DNA of 64,000 nucleotides, taken from assembly GCF_900091955.1 (NCBI RefSeq), contig NZ_FMDF01000220.1, positions 25,479-89,478 of the forward strand. Direction: 5' to 3'. Below the pieces are notes generated by a model. The model was not told where the DNA came from and searched no databases. It saw only the letters and a list, made by a program, of their open reading frames with translations. Origin of the DNA: Streptomyces sp. Ncost-T10-10d. Its GTDB lineage: Bacteria; Actinomycetota; Actinomycetes; Streptomycetales; Streptomycetaceae. Below, piece after piece: positions 24,443 to 34,363 of this stretch; position 1 is the stretch's first letter; every line of letters starts with the position of its first letter. The position numbers were made by a program, and so were the translations under genes.

Positions 24443-26058
24443 ATGAACAGCAAGGTGCTCGGCGCGTCTACGGTCCTGGCCCTCTTGGCTGTGGTGGGCG
24501 CCTCGCCGGCGCCTGTCTCCTCCGAGCCGCAGCCGGGGCCGACGCGTGCCCTGCCGCTGGGCGCCGTCGGCTTGACCGAGACCCGCAGCACGCGGACGCT
24601 GCAGCCCGGTGTCACCCTCACGCGGATCGTGCGCGGTGCCGACGCCCCGCCGCTTGCGTGGACGGTCGAGGTTGCCATACCCGGCGGTGCCACTTCGCCG
24701 GACCCCGACGCGCCGGCGACGGCCCTGAAGGACCGGGCGAGCGCCGACGAGCTGACTGCCGACGTTCGGGGGACGGCTTCGACGCCCGGGTCGAGGAAGT
24801 CACGACTCCGGCCGTCGCCGACTACGCGGGTGGAACGCTTGGGTGGCGGGTCCGGGTCGGGCAGTTCGACTCGCAGTCCGCCGCGACGGCCGAGCTCACC
24901 CGGCTGAGAGGGGCCGGGTACTCCGGGTCTGCCGTATACAGCGGCTGGGACGGCAACTCCGCGGACCGTGGTCCGTGGCGGATCGACGTGCTCACCATCG
25001 ATCCGGACCGGTTCCGCGGCGGGCTCAAGGCGTCGTACGGTCCCGATCTGGAGAACCGCGAGAAGACCAGTGAGCTGGCGGCCGCAGCCGGCGCGACCGC
25101 AGCGGTCAACGCCGGGTTCTTCGTCCTCGACCCGCGAGCCGGGGCACCGGGCGATCCGGCCGGCGTCGGCGTCTACGACGGCCGACTGCTGAGCGAGCCG
25201 GTGAACGGGCGCCCGGGCCTGGTGATGCGCGACTCCGGCCGGCACAGCAGGGTCGTCCGGCTCACCTGGAAGGGGCGGGTCGTCGGCCGGGATGCGTCGC
25301 AACCCCTGGACGGCATCGACCGCGTACCGGGCTTGATCAGGAACTGCGGCGGTACCGCCGACGACATTCCGACCTCGCTGCCCCTGCACGACGTGACCTG
25401 CACCGACCGCGACGAGCTCATCGCCTTCACGCCTGAATACGGTCGGCAGACGCCGCAGGGCGACGGCCTCGAGGCCGTACTGGACACCCGCGGACAGGTC
25501 CTGGAGCTGCGCTCACCACGCGGCGGACCGCTGCCGGCCGGCGGCAGCTCCGTGCAGGCGACCGGCACCCGCGTCACCGAACTGGCCGCCCTGGCGCAGG
25601 TCGGCCGTCCCCTGCGCGTCGAGAGGACGTTGCGGGACGGCAGCGGCCGCAAGGTCTCCCCGTCCCGGGGGACCAGCATGCTCAACGGAGGTCCCGAACT
25701 GGTCCGCGACGGACGCCTGCACGTCACGCCTGCGACCGACGGGATGGTGCAGCCCGGCAACGCGAGCTTCTACTACGGCTGGGTGCACAAGCGCAATCCA
25801 CGCACGCTGGCCGGGGTGGACGCCGCCGGCAGGACCGTACTGGTCACGGCCGACGGACGCAGCACGGACGCGCTCGGGCTGAGCATCCCCGAGAGCGCCG
25901 CCGTCGCCAGGGCACTCGGCCTGCGCGACGCGGTCAATCTCGACGGCGGCGGGTCGACCACCATGGTGGTCGACGGAGAAGTGATCAACGATCCGTCCGA
26001 CGCGGCCGGTGAACGCCCCGTCGGGGACGCACTGCTGATCCTGCCCGACCGGGGCTGA
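24443..26058 (+). pseudogene. Secreted phosphodiester glycosidase (NAGPA domain), one frameshift
   Basis: The ATG at 24443 follows AAGGGGGGT. The first frame gives a Sec signal peptide (MNSKVLGASTVLALLAVVG) and the start of the mature protein up to about 24770. The remainder, in the next frame, is a complete C-terminal part: SPOR-like YAGGTLGWRVRVGQFDSQSA, then AAVNAGFFVL, LNGGPELVRDGRL and RDAVNLDGGGSTTMVVDG. These are typical of the phosphodiester alpha-N-acetylglucosaminidase fold. The shift lies at a run of five G; six would restore a single frame of about 540 residues. It may therefore be a sequencing error and the gene intact. Confidence 0.8.
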
Positions 26059-26104
26059 CCCGGAGAACGCCCGAGCCGGCGACCACCGACCGCCAGGAGC
26101 CGCC

Positions 26105-27133
26105 ATGACCACCATCCCGATCCGCCGAGCCCGCTTCCTGCTCGTCCTTGCCGCGCTGCTGCTCACCCTGGCGTCGACCCCGTCGGCGCCGGCCGGCGCG
26201 TCGACAGTGTCACCCGCCGGGGTAGCGGGCGGGTTCGGGCCCTCGTCCCGGGGTGCCGAGGTTGTCGCCGCCTCCCAGGTCGCCGACCGGCAGGTCGACC
26301 TGTCGGTCCGTTCACCGGCCCTCGGCGGCCGGACGGTGAACGTGCGCCTGCTCACGCCCGATGGCTGGGACCCGGACGACCGGAGCCGGCACTGGCCGAC
26401 TCTCTGGCTGCTGCACGGCTGCTGCGGGGACTACACGTCGTGGACCAGTCGGACCGACGTTGCGCGGACCGACAGCCTGCGCGACGTCCTCGTGGTCATG
26501 CCGGAAGCCGGCTGGAACGGCTGGTACAGCGACTGGTGGAACTACGGCCAGGGCGATGACCCGGCATGGGAGACCTTCCACACCAAGGAACTGCGCCTCC
26601 TCCTTGAGCACGACTGGGGCGCGAGCAGGAACCGCGTCGTGGCGGGGCTTTCGATGGGTGGTCAGGGCGCCCTGATGTATGCCGCCCGGCACCCCGGGAT
26701 GTTCAAGGCGGCCGCGGCGTACTCCGGCTCTGTGCACCCGCTGCTCAACGACGAGTCGGTGAACCGCATCATGGGGTTCTTCGCCGGTGAGGGCAACGAC
26801 CCGCTGAAGGTCTGGGGCGACCCGGTTGCGCAACGTGACATCTGGACGGCCCACGACCCGTTCCACCTGGCCAAGCGACTCAGGTCGATCCCCGTCTACC
26901 TGTCCTGCGGTGACGGCACCACCGGCCCCTTGGACCCGCCGGGCACCACGAGCGCGCTCGAGGCGGACTTCAACAGGCAGAACCAGGCCCTTGCGAGCGA
27001 GCTCGAACGCCAGGGCGCGAAGCACGTGACCACCCACTTCTACGGACCTGGAACCCACGGATGGGCGTACTGGCAGCGTGAGTTGCACTCCTCGCTGCCG
27101 ATGCTGCTCCATGCCTTGCGGGCCGACGGTTGA
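26105..27133 (+). CDS. Secreted alpha/beta-hydrolase esterase (esterase D/antigen 85 type)
   Basis: 342 residues. A Sec signal peptide (residues 1-32, LLVLALLLTLAS-like core) is followed by an esterase domain with the oxyanion region WLLHGCCGDYTSW and the nucleophile Ser183 in GLSMGGQGAL. The family's late His is His318 in THGWAYW. This fold includes S-formylglutathione hydrolases, mycolyltransferases and feruloyl/acetylxylan esterases. In a non-mycolate actinomycete a secreted polysaccharide or lipid esterase is more likely. AGGAG precedes the ATG. It lies 46 bases after the NAGPA gene, so the two may be co-transcribed. Confidence 0.9.
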   Translation: MTTIPIRRARFLLVLAALLLTLASTPSAPAGASTVSPAGVAGGFGPSSRGAEVVAASQVADRQVDLSVRSPALGGRTVNVRLLTPDGWDPDDRSRHWPTLWLLHGCCGDYTSWTSRTDVARTDSLRDVLVVMPEAGWNGWYSDWWNYGQGDDPAWETFHTKELRLLLEHDWGASRNRVVAGLSMGGQGALMYAARHPGMFKAAAAYSGSVHPLLNDESVNRIMGFFAGEGNDPLKVWGDPVAQRDIWTAHDPFHLAKRLRSIPVYLSCGDGTTGPLDPPGTTSALEADFNRQNQALASELERQGAKHVTTHFYGPGTHGWAYWQRELHSSLPMLLHALRADG

Positions 27134-27350
27134 ACGGCCACGTGCCGAGATCATCCGCCGGTGCATCGTCGCCGCGCCCTGGCCAGCCGTGTCCGGGATG
27201 AGCCCCAGGCCGGGCAAGGGCGATCGTGGGATCGTCACCGGTTACGGTGATCTCGTCTGCAAGCTGTGGCAGTTCCGCCACCGGTTCGGTCCGGGTGTCC
27301 CGCCCTCGAAACCCCCCATCGCCCCGCCTCCGCTGGAAAGATGGCGGTCC

Positions 27351-27611
27351 ATGAACGACAGCACCCCCGGCCGGAAGGCCCGCGAGCTGCTTACCCAGGC
27401 ATCCCAGCACCCGGTTGCCAGTCCTCAACGCGACGCGCTGGTGACCGAAGCCGCCGTGTGGGCACGGCTCGAGCACGCAGCCGTCATGGAGCATCACACA
27501 GCCGCATCGGTCGACATCGAGTCCGCCCTGACTTCCTTCGCCGACACTGTGCAGAGACTGGGCAGCGAGCTCGGCAACCTGACCGAGCACATCAAGCTCG
27601 GCCAGAAGTGA
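27351..27611 (+). CDS. Small helical protein, 86 residues
   Basis: The ATG at 27351 gives MNDSTPGRKARELLTQASQ, a long helical middle (DALVTEAAVWARLEHAAVME) and TVQRLGSELGNLTEHIKLGQ at the end. The composition is that of a real soluble coiled or helical protein, with heptad-like leucines. An in-frame extension upstream looks non-coding. No domain is recognised. GGAAAG lies about 10 bases upstream. Confidence 0.55.
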   Translation: MNDSTPGRKARELLTQASQHPVASPQRDALVTEAAVWARLEHAAVMEHHTAASVDIESALTSFADTVQRLGSELGNLTEHIKLGQK

Positions 27612-28070
27612 GCGAGCACGCGAAGGGAGGGCAGCGCGGCGGTTGCGTGCTGCGATGACGGTGAGGCGCTGGGGCAGGCGGCGCGGCGGGCTGCCCTTCG
27701 AAACCGCTGAACGCCGACTCGCGTAGGGCTATGGCCTTGCGCTGCACCACGGCCTCCTCCAGGCGCCGGACCGGGATGTCGACGCCGGGCCCGATCAGCT
27801 GCCCCGTACCGTTGCCGGCTCCGCGCGACCGCTCAAGCAGCCGCCCGATACCCCGGCAGACCCCGCACGACCGCTCGAGCAGCTCTGCGATGCCGTGCCG
27901 ACCACCCTGCTGTCCGGGCCCCGATCCGGTGACGCGGCCCTGCTCATTGCCCGCCCCCGCCACCGCAGGCAGGGCGGGCCGTCCGGGGGAGCTGCTCCTG
28001 GCGGAGATCCTTTCGGAGTACCGGTCCCGGCGATGAGGGCCGGAGCGATCGGGTTAGTCTGTCCGTCGTA
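27612..28070. other. Intergenic stretch before the TPP riboswitch
   Basis: About 460 bases. It must hold the promoter of the thiamine operon near its right end. A minus-strand frame (27592-27963) contains a repeated motif LLERS and IPVRRLEEAVVQRKAIALRE, but it has no ribosome site and reflects a short direct repeat (ACCGCTC.AGCAGC) near 27825-27885. Not called as a gene. Confidence 0.4.
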
Positions 28071-28071
28071 C

Positions 28072-28148
28072 CGGACACGGGGTGCCCCATCCGAGGGCTG
28101 AGATCACACCCGTCGAACCTGAACCAGTTCGTACTGGCGGAGGGATGT
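28072..28148 (+). ncRNA. TPP riboswitch (THI element)
   Basis: The conserved blocks of the thiamine pyrophosphate aptamer are present in order: GGGGTGCC near 28079, GGCTGAGATCACACCC near 28096-28111, GAACCTGAACCAG near 28115-28127, and the closing GGCGGAGGGA near 28136-28145. The final block contains the GGAGGG ribosome site of the next gene, so ligand binding should hide it and shut off translation. It directly precedes cytX-thiM-thiE-thiD, which fits. Confidence 0.95.
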
Positions 28149-28153
28149 CTTCC

Positions 28154-29558
28154 ATGCCTTTGGCGCATGTACCCGGCGGTCTGCCCGCCGACGGCCGGCA
28201 GACCGTCTTCGACGGACGGATGCCGACGGCCCCCGGCGACCTCCGTGTCGAAGCGCACGGTATAGAGCCGGTCCCCGAGAGCAACCGCTACGGCGGTCCC
28301 GGGCGCCTGTTCACCGTATGGTTCGCTCCCAATCTGACCATGACCGGCGTGTTCACCGGCACCGTCGGCATCGCCCTCGGACTGGACTTCGCAGCCGCGC
28401 TCACCGCCGTCGCGCTGGGCACCGTCCTCGGCGCAATACCCACCGCCTATTTGGGCACCTGGGGGAGCCAGACCGGTGCCGGGCAGCTGCCGCTGGCCCG
28501 GCTCGCCTTCGGCCGCGGCGTGGCGGTGCCCGGCATCCTGCAGTGGCTGTCCTCGGTCGCCTGGGACGCGCTGATCGGGCTGTTCGGCGGGGACGCGCTC
28601 GCGCGGCTGTGCGGCTGGCCGTTCTGGCTCGGTGTCCTGGTCATGCTGGTGGCCCAGGGAGCCCTCGGCGTGCTGGGCTACGAGGCCATCCACCGGCTTC
28701 AGATCGTCATGACCTTCGTGCTCGCCGCCGCGTTCGCGCTGATCGCCTGGCGGCTGCTCGACGGTGTCCACCCCGCCGGCACCGGGACCGCGCACGGCGC
28801 GGACCAGGTCGGCGCGTTCGTCCTGACCAGCACCATCGCGCTGAGTCTGACCCTGTCCTGGGCTCCGTACGCCAGCGACTTCAGCCGCTACCTGCCGCGC
28901 ACCACCTCGCGCCCACGCATCTTCTGGTGCACACTGCTCGGCCTTGTGGTGTCCTTCGTCGCCGTGCAGACACTCGGCCTGTGGGGCGCCTCCGTGCTGA
29001 CCGACCAGACCGCCGCGGGCGTGGACGAGCTGCTGGGCGGCGGGGCCTTGGGCGCGTTCGGACTGCTCGCCGTGGCGCTGGCGGCCCTCAGCAGCAACGC
29101 CATGAACGACTACAGCGGTTCCTTGGCGCTGCAGACCGTGGGCGTGCGCCTTCCGCGCCCGGCGGCTGCCGCCCTCGCCGCCGTGCTCGGCTTCCCTCTC
29201 GTGCTGTGGATGCACGCCGCCGACACCACGGACCGCTTCCAGAACGTGCTGCTGTTCGTCGGCTACTGGATTCCCGGTTTCGTGGCGATCGTCGTCGTCG
29301 ACTGGCTCGCCCGGCCGGGCGAGGGGCGGCGCCGCGATCGACCTCGCCGCCGAGACCGCCCGGTCACAGCCCGGATGGCCCCCGTTGCTGGCGTTCGTCG
29401 TCGCCTTCGCTGCCGCCGTACCGTTCATGGACACCAGTCTGTACGTGGGCCCGGTGGCAGCCGCCCTGCACGGCGCCGACCTCTCGTACTACGTGGCGTT
29501 CCTCGTGGCCCTGGCGGTATACGCCCCACTGCGGCTGTGCCACCGGCCGCAGGGCTGA
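28154..29558 (+). pseudogene. cytX: Hydroxymethylpyrimidine transporter, one frameshift
   Basis: A purine/cytosine permease-family transporter (NCS1) of the CytX type, placed directly behind the TPP riboswitch. It opens with MPLAHVPGGLPADGRQ, then has the family start ESNRYGGPGRLFTVWFAPNLT and about ten hydrophobic helices. Near 29325 the frame changes: FVAIVVVDWLARPGEG is followed one base out by GAAIDLAAETARSQPGW and the last two helices, ending at 29558. Removing one G from a run of four restores one frame. ATG 28154 has ideal spacing to GGAGGG; ATG 28145 is too close. Either a sequencing error or a recent mutation. Confidence 0.85.
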
Positions 29559-29621
29559 CCGCCGCCGGCCGACGGATCCCGACGTCCCGCCACCATCCCC
29601 TCCCGCACGGAGCGACTTCGA

Positions 29622-30440
29622 ATGCCCTCGACATCCTCGACATCCGCCGATCACACCGTCTTTGTCCCGCAGGCCCTCGTACGCGTGCGGACGGACTCCC
29701 CGCTGGTGCAGTGTCTGACCAACTCGGTGGTCACCGGGTTCACCGCCAACGTCCTGCTGGCGCTGGGCGCTTCACCGGCCATGGTCGACCTTCCGGAAGA
29801 AGCCGGCCCGTTCGCCCGGATCGCCTCGGGCGTCCTGGTCAATCTCGGCACCCCGCACGCCGAGCAGCGCTCCGCCATGGTCGAGGCCGCGCGGGCGGCG
29901 GCCTCGGCCGGTACACCGTGGGTGCTCGACCCGGTTGCGGTCGGCGCCCTGCCGGTACGCACCGCGCTGGCACGAGAGCTCCTGGAGCTGCGGCCGACAG
30001 TCATCCGGGGCAACGCGTCCGAGATCATCGCACTCGCGGGCGCGGGCGGTGGCGGTCGTGGCGTGGATTCCTCCCACGGCGTCGAGGCCGCGAAGGAATC
30101 AGCACGCGCGCTGGCCCGTACGACCGACTGCGTGGTCGCCGTGTCGGGGCCTGTCGACTTCGTCACCGACGGGGCGCGCAGTACCCGGATTGCCCACGGG
30201 CATGCCCTGCTGACCCGGGTGACGGGTGGCGGCTGTGCGCTGGGTGCGGTGATGGCAGCCTTCGCGGCGGTCGACGAGGACCCCTTCACCGCGACGGTGG
30301 CCGCCGTCACCGCGTACACGGTCGCAGCCGAGCTCGCCGCGAAGCAGGCATCCGGGCCCGGCAGCTTCGCCGTCTCGTTCCTCGACGCGCTCGCCGCGCT
30401 GGAGGAATCCGACCTCGCCCAGCAGGCGGCGCTCTCGTGA
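29622..30440 (+). CDS. thiM: Hydroxyethylthiazole kinase
   Basis: 272 residues; salvages 4-methyl-5-(2-hydroxyethyl)thiazole by phosphorylation for thiamine synthesis. Family motifs include QCLTNSVVTGFTANVLLALGA (substrate site), PWVLDPVAVGA, and GNASEIIALAG. The C-terminal RVTGGGCALGAVMAAF holds the conserved catalytic cysteine. Length is typical. The gene lies 63 bases after cytX, and its stop overlaps the thiE start. The upper part of the operon thus handles salvage of both thiamine halves. Confidence 0.96.
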   Translation: MPSTSSTSADHTVFVPQALVRVRTDSPLVQCLTNSVVTGFTANVLLALGASPAMVDLPEEAGPFARIASGVLVNLGTPHAEQRSAMVEAARAAASAGTPWVLDPVAVGALPVRTALARELLELRPTVIRGNASEIIALAGAGGGGRGVDSSHGVEAAKESARALARTTDCVVAVSGPVDFVTDGARSTRIAHGHALLTRVTGGGCALGAVMAAFAAVDEDPFTATVAAVTAYTVAAELAAKQASGPGSFAVSFLDALAALEESDLAQQAALS

Positions 30441-31114
30441 CCGCGGCACCGGTGGATCTGTCGGTCTACCTGGTCACGGACGCGGCCCAGTGCGCGGCCC
30501 GCGGCCGAAGCGTGGCCGAGACCGTCGCCCGGGCCGTGGCCGGCGGCGTCACCGCCGTGCAGATCCGGGAGAAGCACGCCGCCGGAAGGGAGTTCCTGCG
30601 GACGGTCCTGGAGGTGGCCGCCGTCGTCCCCGAACGGGTGGCGCTGATCATCAACGACCGGGTGGACGTGTTCCTGGCGGCCCGGGCAGCCGGGGCGCGC
30701 GTCACCGGGGTCCACGTCGGCCAGTCGGATCTGCCGCCGGCCGCGGTACGCGAACTGATCGGTGAGCACGCGGTCCTGGGCCTGAGCGCAGCCAGCCCCG
30801 GCGAACTGCGCGCCGCCGCCGAAGGTCCGGCACGCGTCCACCACATCGGCATCGGCGCGCTGCACGCGACCCGGACCAAGGCGGATGCCCCGGCGGCACT
30901 CGGCCATGACGGTTTCGCCCGCCTCGCCCGGCTCAGCGATCTGCCGGTCGTGGCCATCGGCGGCGTCACCCCGGCCGACCTGCCGCGCCTGCGGGATGCC
31001 GGGGCGGCGGGTGCCGCCGCCGTCTCCGGTATCTGCGCGGCCGAGGACCCCCGAGCAGCGGCCCGCGCCTACGCCCGGGCATGGACCCGCAACCGAGAGG
31101 AGAGCCACATATGA
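30437..31114 (+). CDS. thiE: Thiamine-phosphate synthase
   Basis: 225 residues from a GTG overlapping the thiM stop (GTGA). It joins hydroxymethylpyrimidine diphosphate and thiazole phosphate to thiamine phosphate. Motifs are YLVTDA at the start, VQIREKHA, LIINDRVDVFLAARA, GVHVGQSDLP, GIGALHATRTKADA and VAIGGVTPAD, all as expected for a TIM-barrel ThiE. Because cytX is frameshifted, the thiE frame is open a long way upstream; the true start is the coupled GTG. Its stop overlaps thiD as ATGA. Confidence 0.96.
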   Translation: MTAAPVDLSVYLVTDAAQCAARGRSVAETVARAVAGGVTAVQIREKHAAGREFLRTVLEVAAVVPERVALIINDRVDVFLAARAAGARVTGVHVGQSDLPPAAVRELIGEHAVLGLSAASPGELRAAAEGPARVHHIGIGALHATRTKADAPAALGHDGFARLARLSDLPVVAIGGVTPADLPRLRDAGAAGAAAVSGICAAEDPRAAARAYARAWTRNREESHI

Positions 31115-31908
31115 CCGCGCCGCCCCGCGTGCTGACGATCGCCGGATCCGACTCCGGCGGAGGAGCCGGAATCCAGGCCGACCTGAAAACCATGCTGGCG
31201 CTCGGCGCCCACGGCATGAGCGTGCTCACGGCTGTCACGGCACAGAACTCTCTGGGCGTGCAGGGCGCATGGGAACTCCCCGTGGAGGCGGTGCGCGCGC
31301 AGTACCGCAGTGTCGTGGACGACATCGGTGTCCAGGCGGTCAAGACGGGGATGCTGTCCTCGCCCGAGCTGGTCACGGCGGTCGCCGAGCTGTTGTCGGA
31401 CGTGGCGGCCCCGGTTGTCGTGGACCCGGTGAGTGTGTCCAAGCACGGCGACAAGCTGCTGGCCGACGACGCGCTGGATGCCGTACGGACCGCGCTGCTG
31501 CCGGTCGCGACGGTGGCCACGCCGAATCTCGACGAGGCCGCGCAGCTCACCGGCATCACGGTGACGGACGAAGCAGACATGCGCCACGCCGCCGCACGGC
31601 TGCTCACGTACGGGCCCCGTTGGGTGATGGTGAAGGGCGGCCACCTGCCGGGCAAGGCGGCGGACCTGCTGACGGACGGCGAGGAGGAGCACTGGCTGCG
31701 CGCTCCGCGGCACGACAACCGGCACACCCACGGCACGGGCTGCACGCTCGCCTCGGCCATCGCGGTGGGCCTGGCACAGGGCCGCCCGGTACCGGATGCC
31801 GTGCGCCGGGCCAAGGAGTACGTCACCGCGGCGATCGCGGCCGGGTTCGCGCTGGGGGCGGGCATCGGGCCGGTGGACCACGGGTGGCGGATCCACGCGC
31901 GCAGCTGA
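31111..31908 (+). CDS. thiD: Hydroxymethylpyrimidine (phosphate) kinase
   Basis: 265 residues of the ribokinase-like fold. It phosphorylates HMP and HMP-phosphate. The N-terminal AGSDSGGGAGIQADLKTMLA and the C-terminal catalytic motif HGTGCTLASAIAVGLA are diagnostic; MSVLTAVTAQNSLGV and VDPVSVSKHGDKLL also match. The ATG at 31111 overlaps the thiE stop and has GAGAGGAG upstream. An in-frame ATG 30 bases earlier lies inside thiE and has no ribosome site. Last gene of the riboswitch-controlled operon. Confidence 0.96.
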   Translation: MTAPPRVLTIAGSDSGGGAGIQADLKTMLALGAHGMSVLTAVTAQNSLGVQGAWELPVEAVRAQYRSVVDDIGVQAVKTGMLSSPELVTAVAELLSDVAAPVVVDPVSVSKHGDKLLADDALDAVRTALLPVATVATPNLDEAAQLTGITVTDEADMRHAAARLLTYGPRWVMVKGGHLPGKAADLLTDGEEEHWLRAPRHDNRHTHGTGCTLASAIAVGLAQGRPVPDAVRRAKEYVTAAIAAGFALGAGIGPVDHGWRIHARS

Positions 31909-31937
31909 CGCCGGTCGATGATTCCCGCACCGCCGGT

Positions 31938-31973
31938 CGCCACACGGCCTCGCCGTGCGGTGCCTGTGTGGCG
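31938..31973. terminator. Bidirectional hairpin between thiD and ABC exporter
   Basis: Outer arms CGCCACAC (31938-31945) and GTGTGGCG (31966-31973), with an alternative inner hairpin CACGGC-CTC-GCCGTG (31943-31957). It lies in the 92-base gap between two convergent genes, where a shared terminator is expected. Confidence 0.6.
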
Positions 31974-32000
31974 AGTTCGGCGCGGGCACCGGGCTCGCGT

Positions 32001-33815
32001 TCAGCGCAGGTCGGCCCGAGCGGGGGTGTCGTCGAGGAAGCCGCCCGATTGATGCTGCCACAGCTTCGCGTAGGCGCCGTGCGACGCGAGCAACTCCTGG
32101 TGCGTGCCCTGCTCGACGATCCGTCCGCGGTCGAGGACGACGAGCCGGTCCATGGTGGCGACCGTGCTCAGCCGGTGTGCCACCACGAGCGCAGTCCGCC
32201 CCTCCATGAGCCGCCACAGAGCCTCCTGGACGAGGATTTCGCTCTCGGAGTCCAGTGCGCTGGTCGCCTCGTCGAGCAGCAGGATCGGCGCGTCGCGCAG
32301 GATCGCCCTGGCGAGGGCGACCCGCTGGCGCTGTCCGCCGGACAGCTTTACACCGCGCTCGCCCACCATGGTGTCGAAGCCTTCCGGCAGCGCGTCGGCG
32401 AACTCTGTGACATGCGCCGCCTCGGCCGCGCGGCGGATCTCGGCGTCGGTGGCGTCCGGCCGGGCGAACGCGATGTTGTCCCGCAGCGTGCGGTGGAACA
32501 TCGCGGGGTCCTGCGGCACGTAGGCGATCAGGCTGCGCAGGTCGGCCTGGCGCAGCATGCTGATGTCCTGCCCCCCGATCAGGATGCGGCCGGCGTCGAT
32601 GTCCGCCATGCGCAGCAGCAGCCGGCTGAGCGTGGTCTTGCCCCCGCCGGACCGGCCGACGAGACCGATTTTCGCCCCGCTGGGCACAGCCAGGTCGAGG
32701 CCCTCGAAGAGCGGCTCGGCGCCTGCGTGGGCAAAGGTCACGTGCTCGAAGTGGACATCAGCGGTCCGGGACAGCAGCGGCTCCGGCGCGGCCGGGTCGA
32801 GAACGGTCGGTGGCCTCAGCAGCAGTTCGGTGAACTGAGCGGCTTCCGTCATCGAGCTCTCCAGGCGGCGGTAGATCTGGTTGAACTCGAACATGATCCG
32901 CGTGGCGTTCGTGTAGTACGTGAAGGCGACCACGATCGCCTCCACGCCGTGCCCGCCCCCGCCGATCGCGACCGCGAGCAGCAGGCCCAGCGCGTTGGTC
33001 AGCACGGACATCGGCGCTACCAGTGTGTCGATGCGCAGGTTGCCGTAGTCCCACGACCGCAACGTGAGCCGCCGCGACACCGCGACGCGGGAGCGGTGCT
33101 CGGCGGCCTCGCGCTCCTCGGCGGCGAACGCCCGGACCGTGTCCATGTTCATCAGGCTGTCGGCGACGTGGCCCGACACCCGGGCGATTGCCTCCTCACG
33201 CTGGTCGACGAGCGTCTGACGGCGGCGGATGAGGGGGGTCACGCACAGCGCCGTCAGTGCGATCATCGCCAAGAGCCCGACAACGAGAAGCGGTTCGTAG
33301 CGCCAGAGCACCACCGAGCCGAACAACAGGGGCACGAAGCTGCCCACGACCGAGAACGTCAGTGTGTCGACGAACTCCTCGAAGCGGGACGCGAAGCTCA
33401 GGACCCGCTTGGTCAGCGACCCGGCGAAGTTGTCGTGGAAGAACGTGGCGTCCTTGGCGAACAGCTCGTCCATCCCGATCACGTACAGGTGCTCGATGCC
33501 GAGAGCGTCGAGGCGGTTCAGGCAGTGCAGGCCGACGCGCCACAGCGTCTCCGCGAGCAGCAGGACGCCGGCGAAGCCGAGAATGTAGGGCAGCGTCGAG
33601 CCGATGGTGATTCCGGAGTCGCCGGCGATCCGGCCCACGAGCTTCGCGACGAGCAGCGGCGCGATGTAGTTGATGCCGATATTGCCCAGCGCCGGCAGCA
33701 GCATCGCGGGCACCGTCAGCCGCTTGAGCCGGGCCAACTCCCGCCCGTAGTAACGAAGGGCGAGGAGCACCGAGCCCCCGCCGGGCGGAACCTCGCGTAA
33801 TTCAGGCACTCCCAT
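32001..33815 (-). CDS. ABC exporter, fused membrane and ATPase domains
   Basis: 604 residues with the type IV (exporter) layout. Six hydrophobic helices lie in the first 320 residues, then a nucleotide-binding domain (about 355-590) with Walker A GRSGGGKTT, Q-loop YVPQDPAMFH, signature LSGGQRQRVALARAIL, Walker B ILLLDEATSALD and the switch His in VAHRLSTVATM. One chain would work as a homodimer, or with a partner not seen here. Substrate unknown; such exporters move lipids, drugs or peptides. It is monocistronic and convergent with the thiamine operon. Confidence 0.93.
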   Translation of the reverse strand: MGVPELREVPPGGGSVLLALRYYGRELARLKRLTVPAMLLPALGNIGINYIAPLLVAKLVGRIAGDSGITIGSTLPYILGFAGVLLLAETLWRVGLHCLNRLDALGIEHLYVIGMDELFAKDATFFHDNFAGSLTKRVLSFASRFEEFVDTLTFSVVGSFVPLLFGSVVLWRYEPLLVVGLLAMIALTALCVTPLIRRRQTLVDQREEAIARVSGHVADSLMNMDTVRAFAAEEREAAEHRSRVAVSRRLTLRSWDYGNLRIDTLVAPMSVLTNALGLLLAVAIGGGGHGVEAIVVAFTYYTNATRIMFEFNQIYRRLESSMTEAAQFTELLLRPPTVLDPAAPEPLLSRTADVHFEHVTFAHAGAEPLFEGLDLAVPSGAKIGLVGRSGGGKTTLSRLLLRMADIDAGRILIGGQDISMLRQADLRSLIAYVPQDPAMFHRTLRDNIAFARPDATDAEIRRAAEAAHVTEFADALPEGFDTMVGERGVKLSGGQRQRVALARAILRDAPILLLDEATSALDSESEILVQEALWRLMEGRTALVVAHRLSTVATMDRLVVLDRGRIVEQGTHQELLASHGAYAKLWQHQSGGFLDDTPARADLR

Positions 33816-34363
33816 ACCACCCCTGTGTTGTCCTGCGGCAGCTCGTCACGCGCTTCTCCGGGGAGAAGTCGTTGCCTCATGTCCGTGCGGAGTTCCGGTT
33901 CGAGTGAGTGCCTTCGCCCAGGTCGTCTTCCGAAGGCGGGGCACGACGGCGGAGCCCCCGCGCTGCTCGTGGCGATGCATCCGTGCGAGTACGGGGAGGC
34001 CAGGAATCGCAGTGTCCCGCGGGGCCGCCCGCGGTGTCCAAGCGTTTTTTCAGCCGACGGTGACCCGCAGCCGCTGCGCAGGCGCCGGCGAGGCCCGCTC
34101 CCCGACGAGTACCCCGCCGGGGAGCGGCCCATTTTCACGCCCGGAAGCGTGCCCGCCATGAACCTTGCTGGTGTGCGGCGATCCTGATCCCTGGGAGGTC
34201 ATTTCCGTCAGCGTGATCGTGGCTCGATGGCAGATGCGCACGGTCTTGACTCGGGCGAGGGAGAGTCATCGGGCTGCCATGGAGGTCGCAGAGGCCAACC
34301 ACCGGAGCGCGTCAGATGTTCTTTTCTGATGGCGCTGTCAGAGGCGCCGCGTAGATTCCGGTC
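33816..34363. other. Intergenic stretch between divergent ABC and DUF4253 genes
   Basis: About 550 bases. Frames are low quality. A hairpin at 34095-34127 is listed separately. The AT-richer segment near 34310-34350 is the likely promoter of the DUF4253 gene. Confidence 0.4.
34095..34127. terminator. GC hairpin in intergenic region
   Basis: Perfect 9-bp arms CCGCTCCCC (34095-34103) and GGGGAGCGG (34119-34127), a 15-base loop, then CCCATTTT on the plus strand. Terminator-like, but no gene ends just before it. Confidence 0.35.

Noticed and set aside
27592..27963. 123-codon minus-strand ORF with repeated LLERS motifs
   Set aside because: Start without ribosome site; the motif repeat follows a short DNA direct repeat; lies where the thi operon promoter is expected.
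28082..31114. A single 1010-codon frame from cytX through thiE
   Set aside because: Arises because the cytX frameshift removes the stop; the middle part is antiphase to cytX and thiM, and thiE has its own coupled GTG start.
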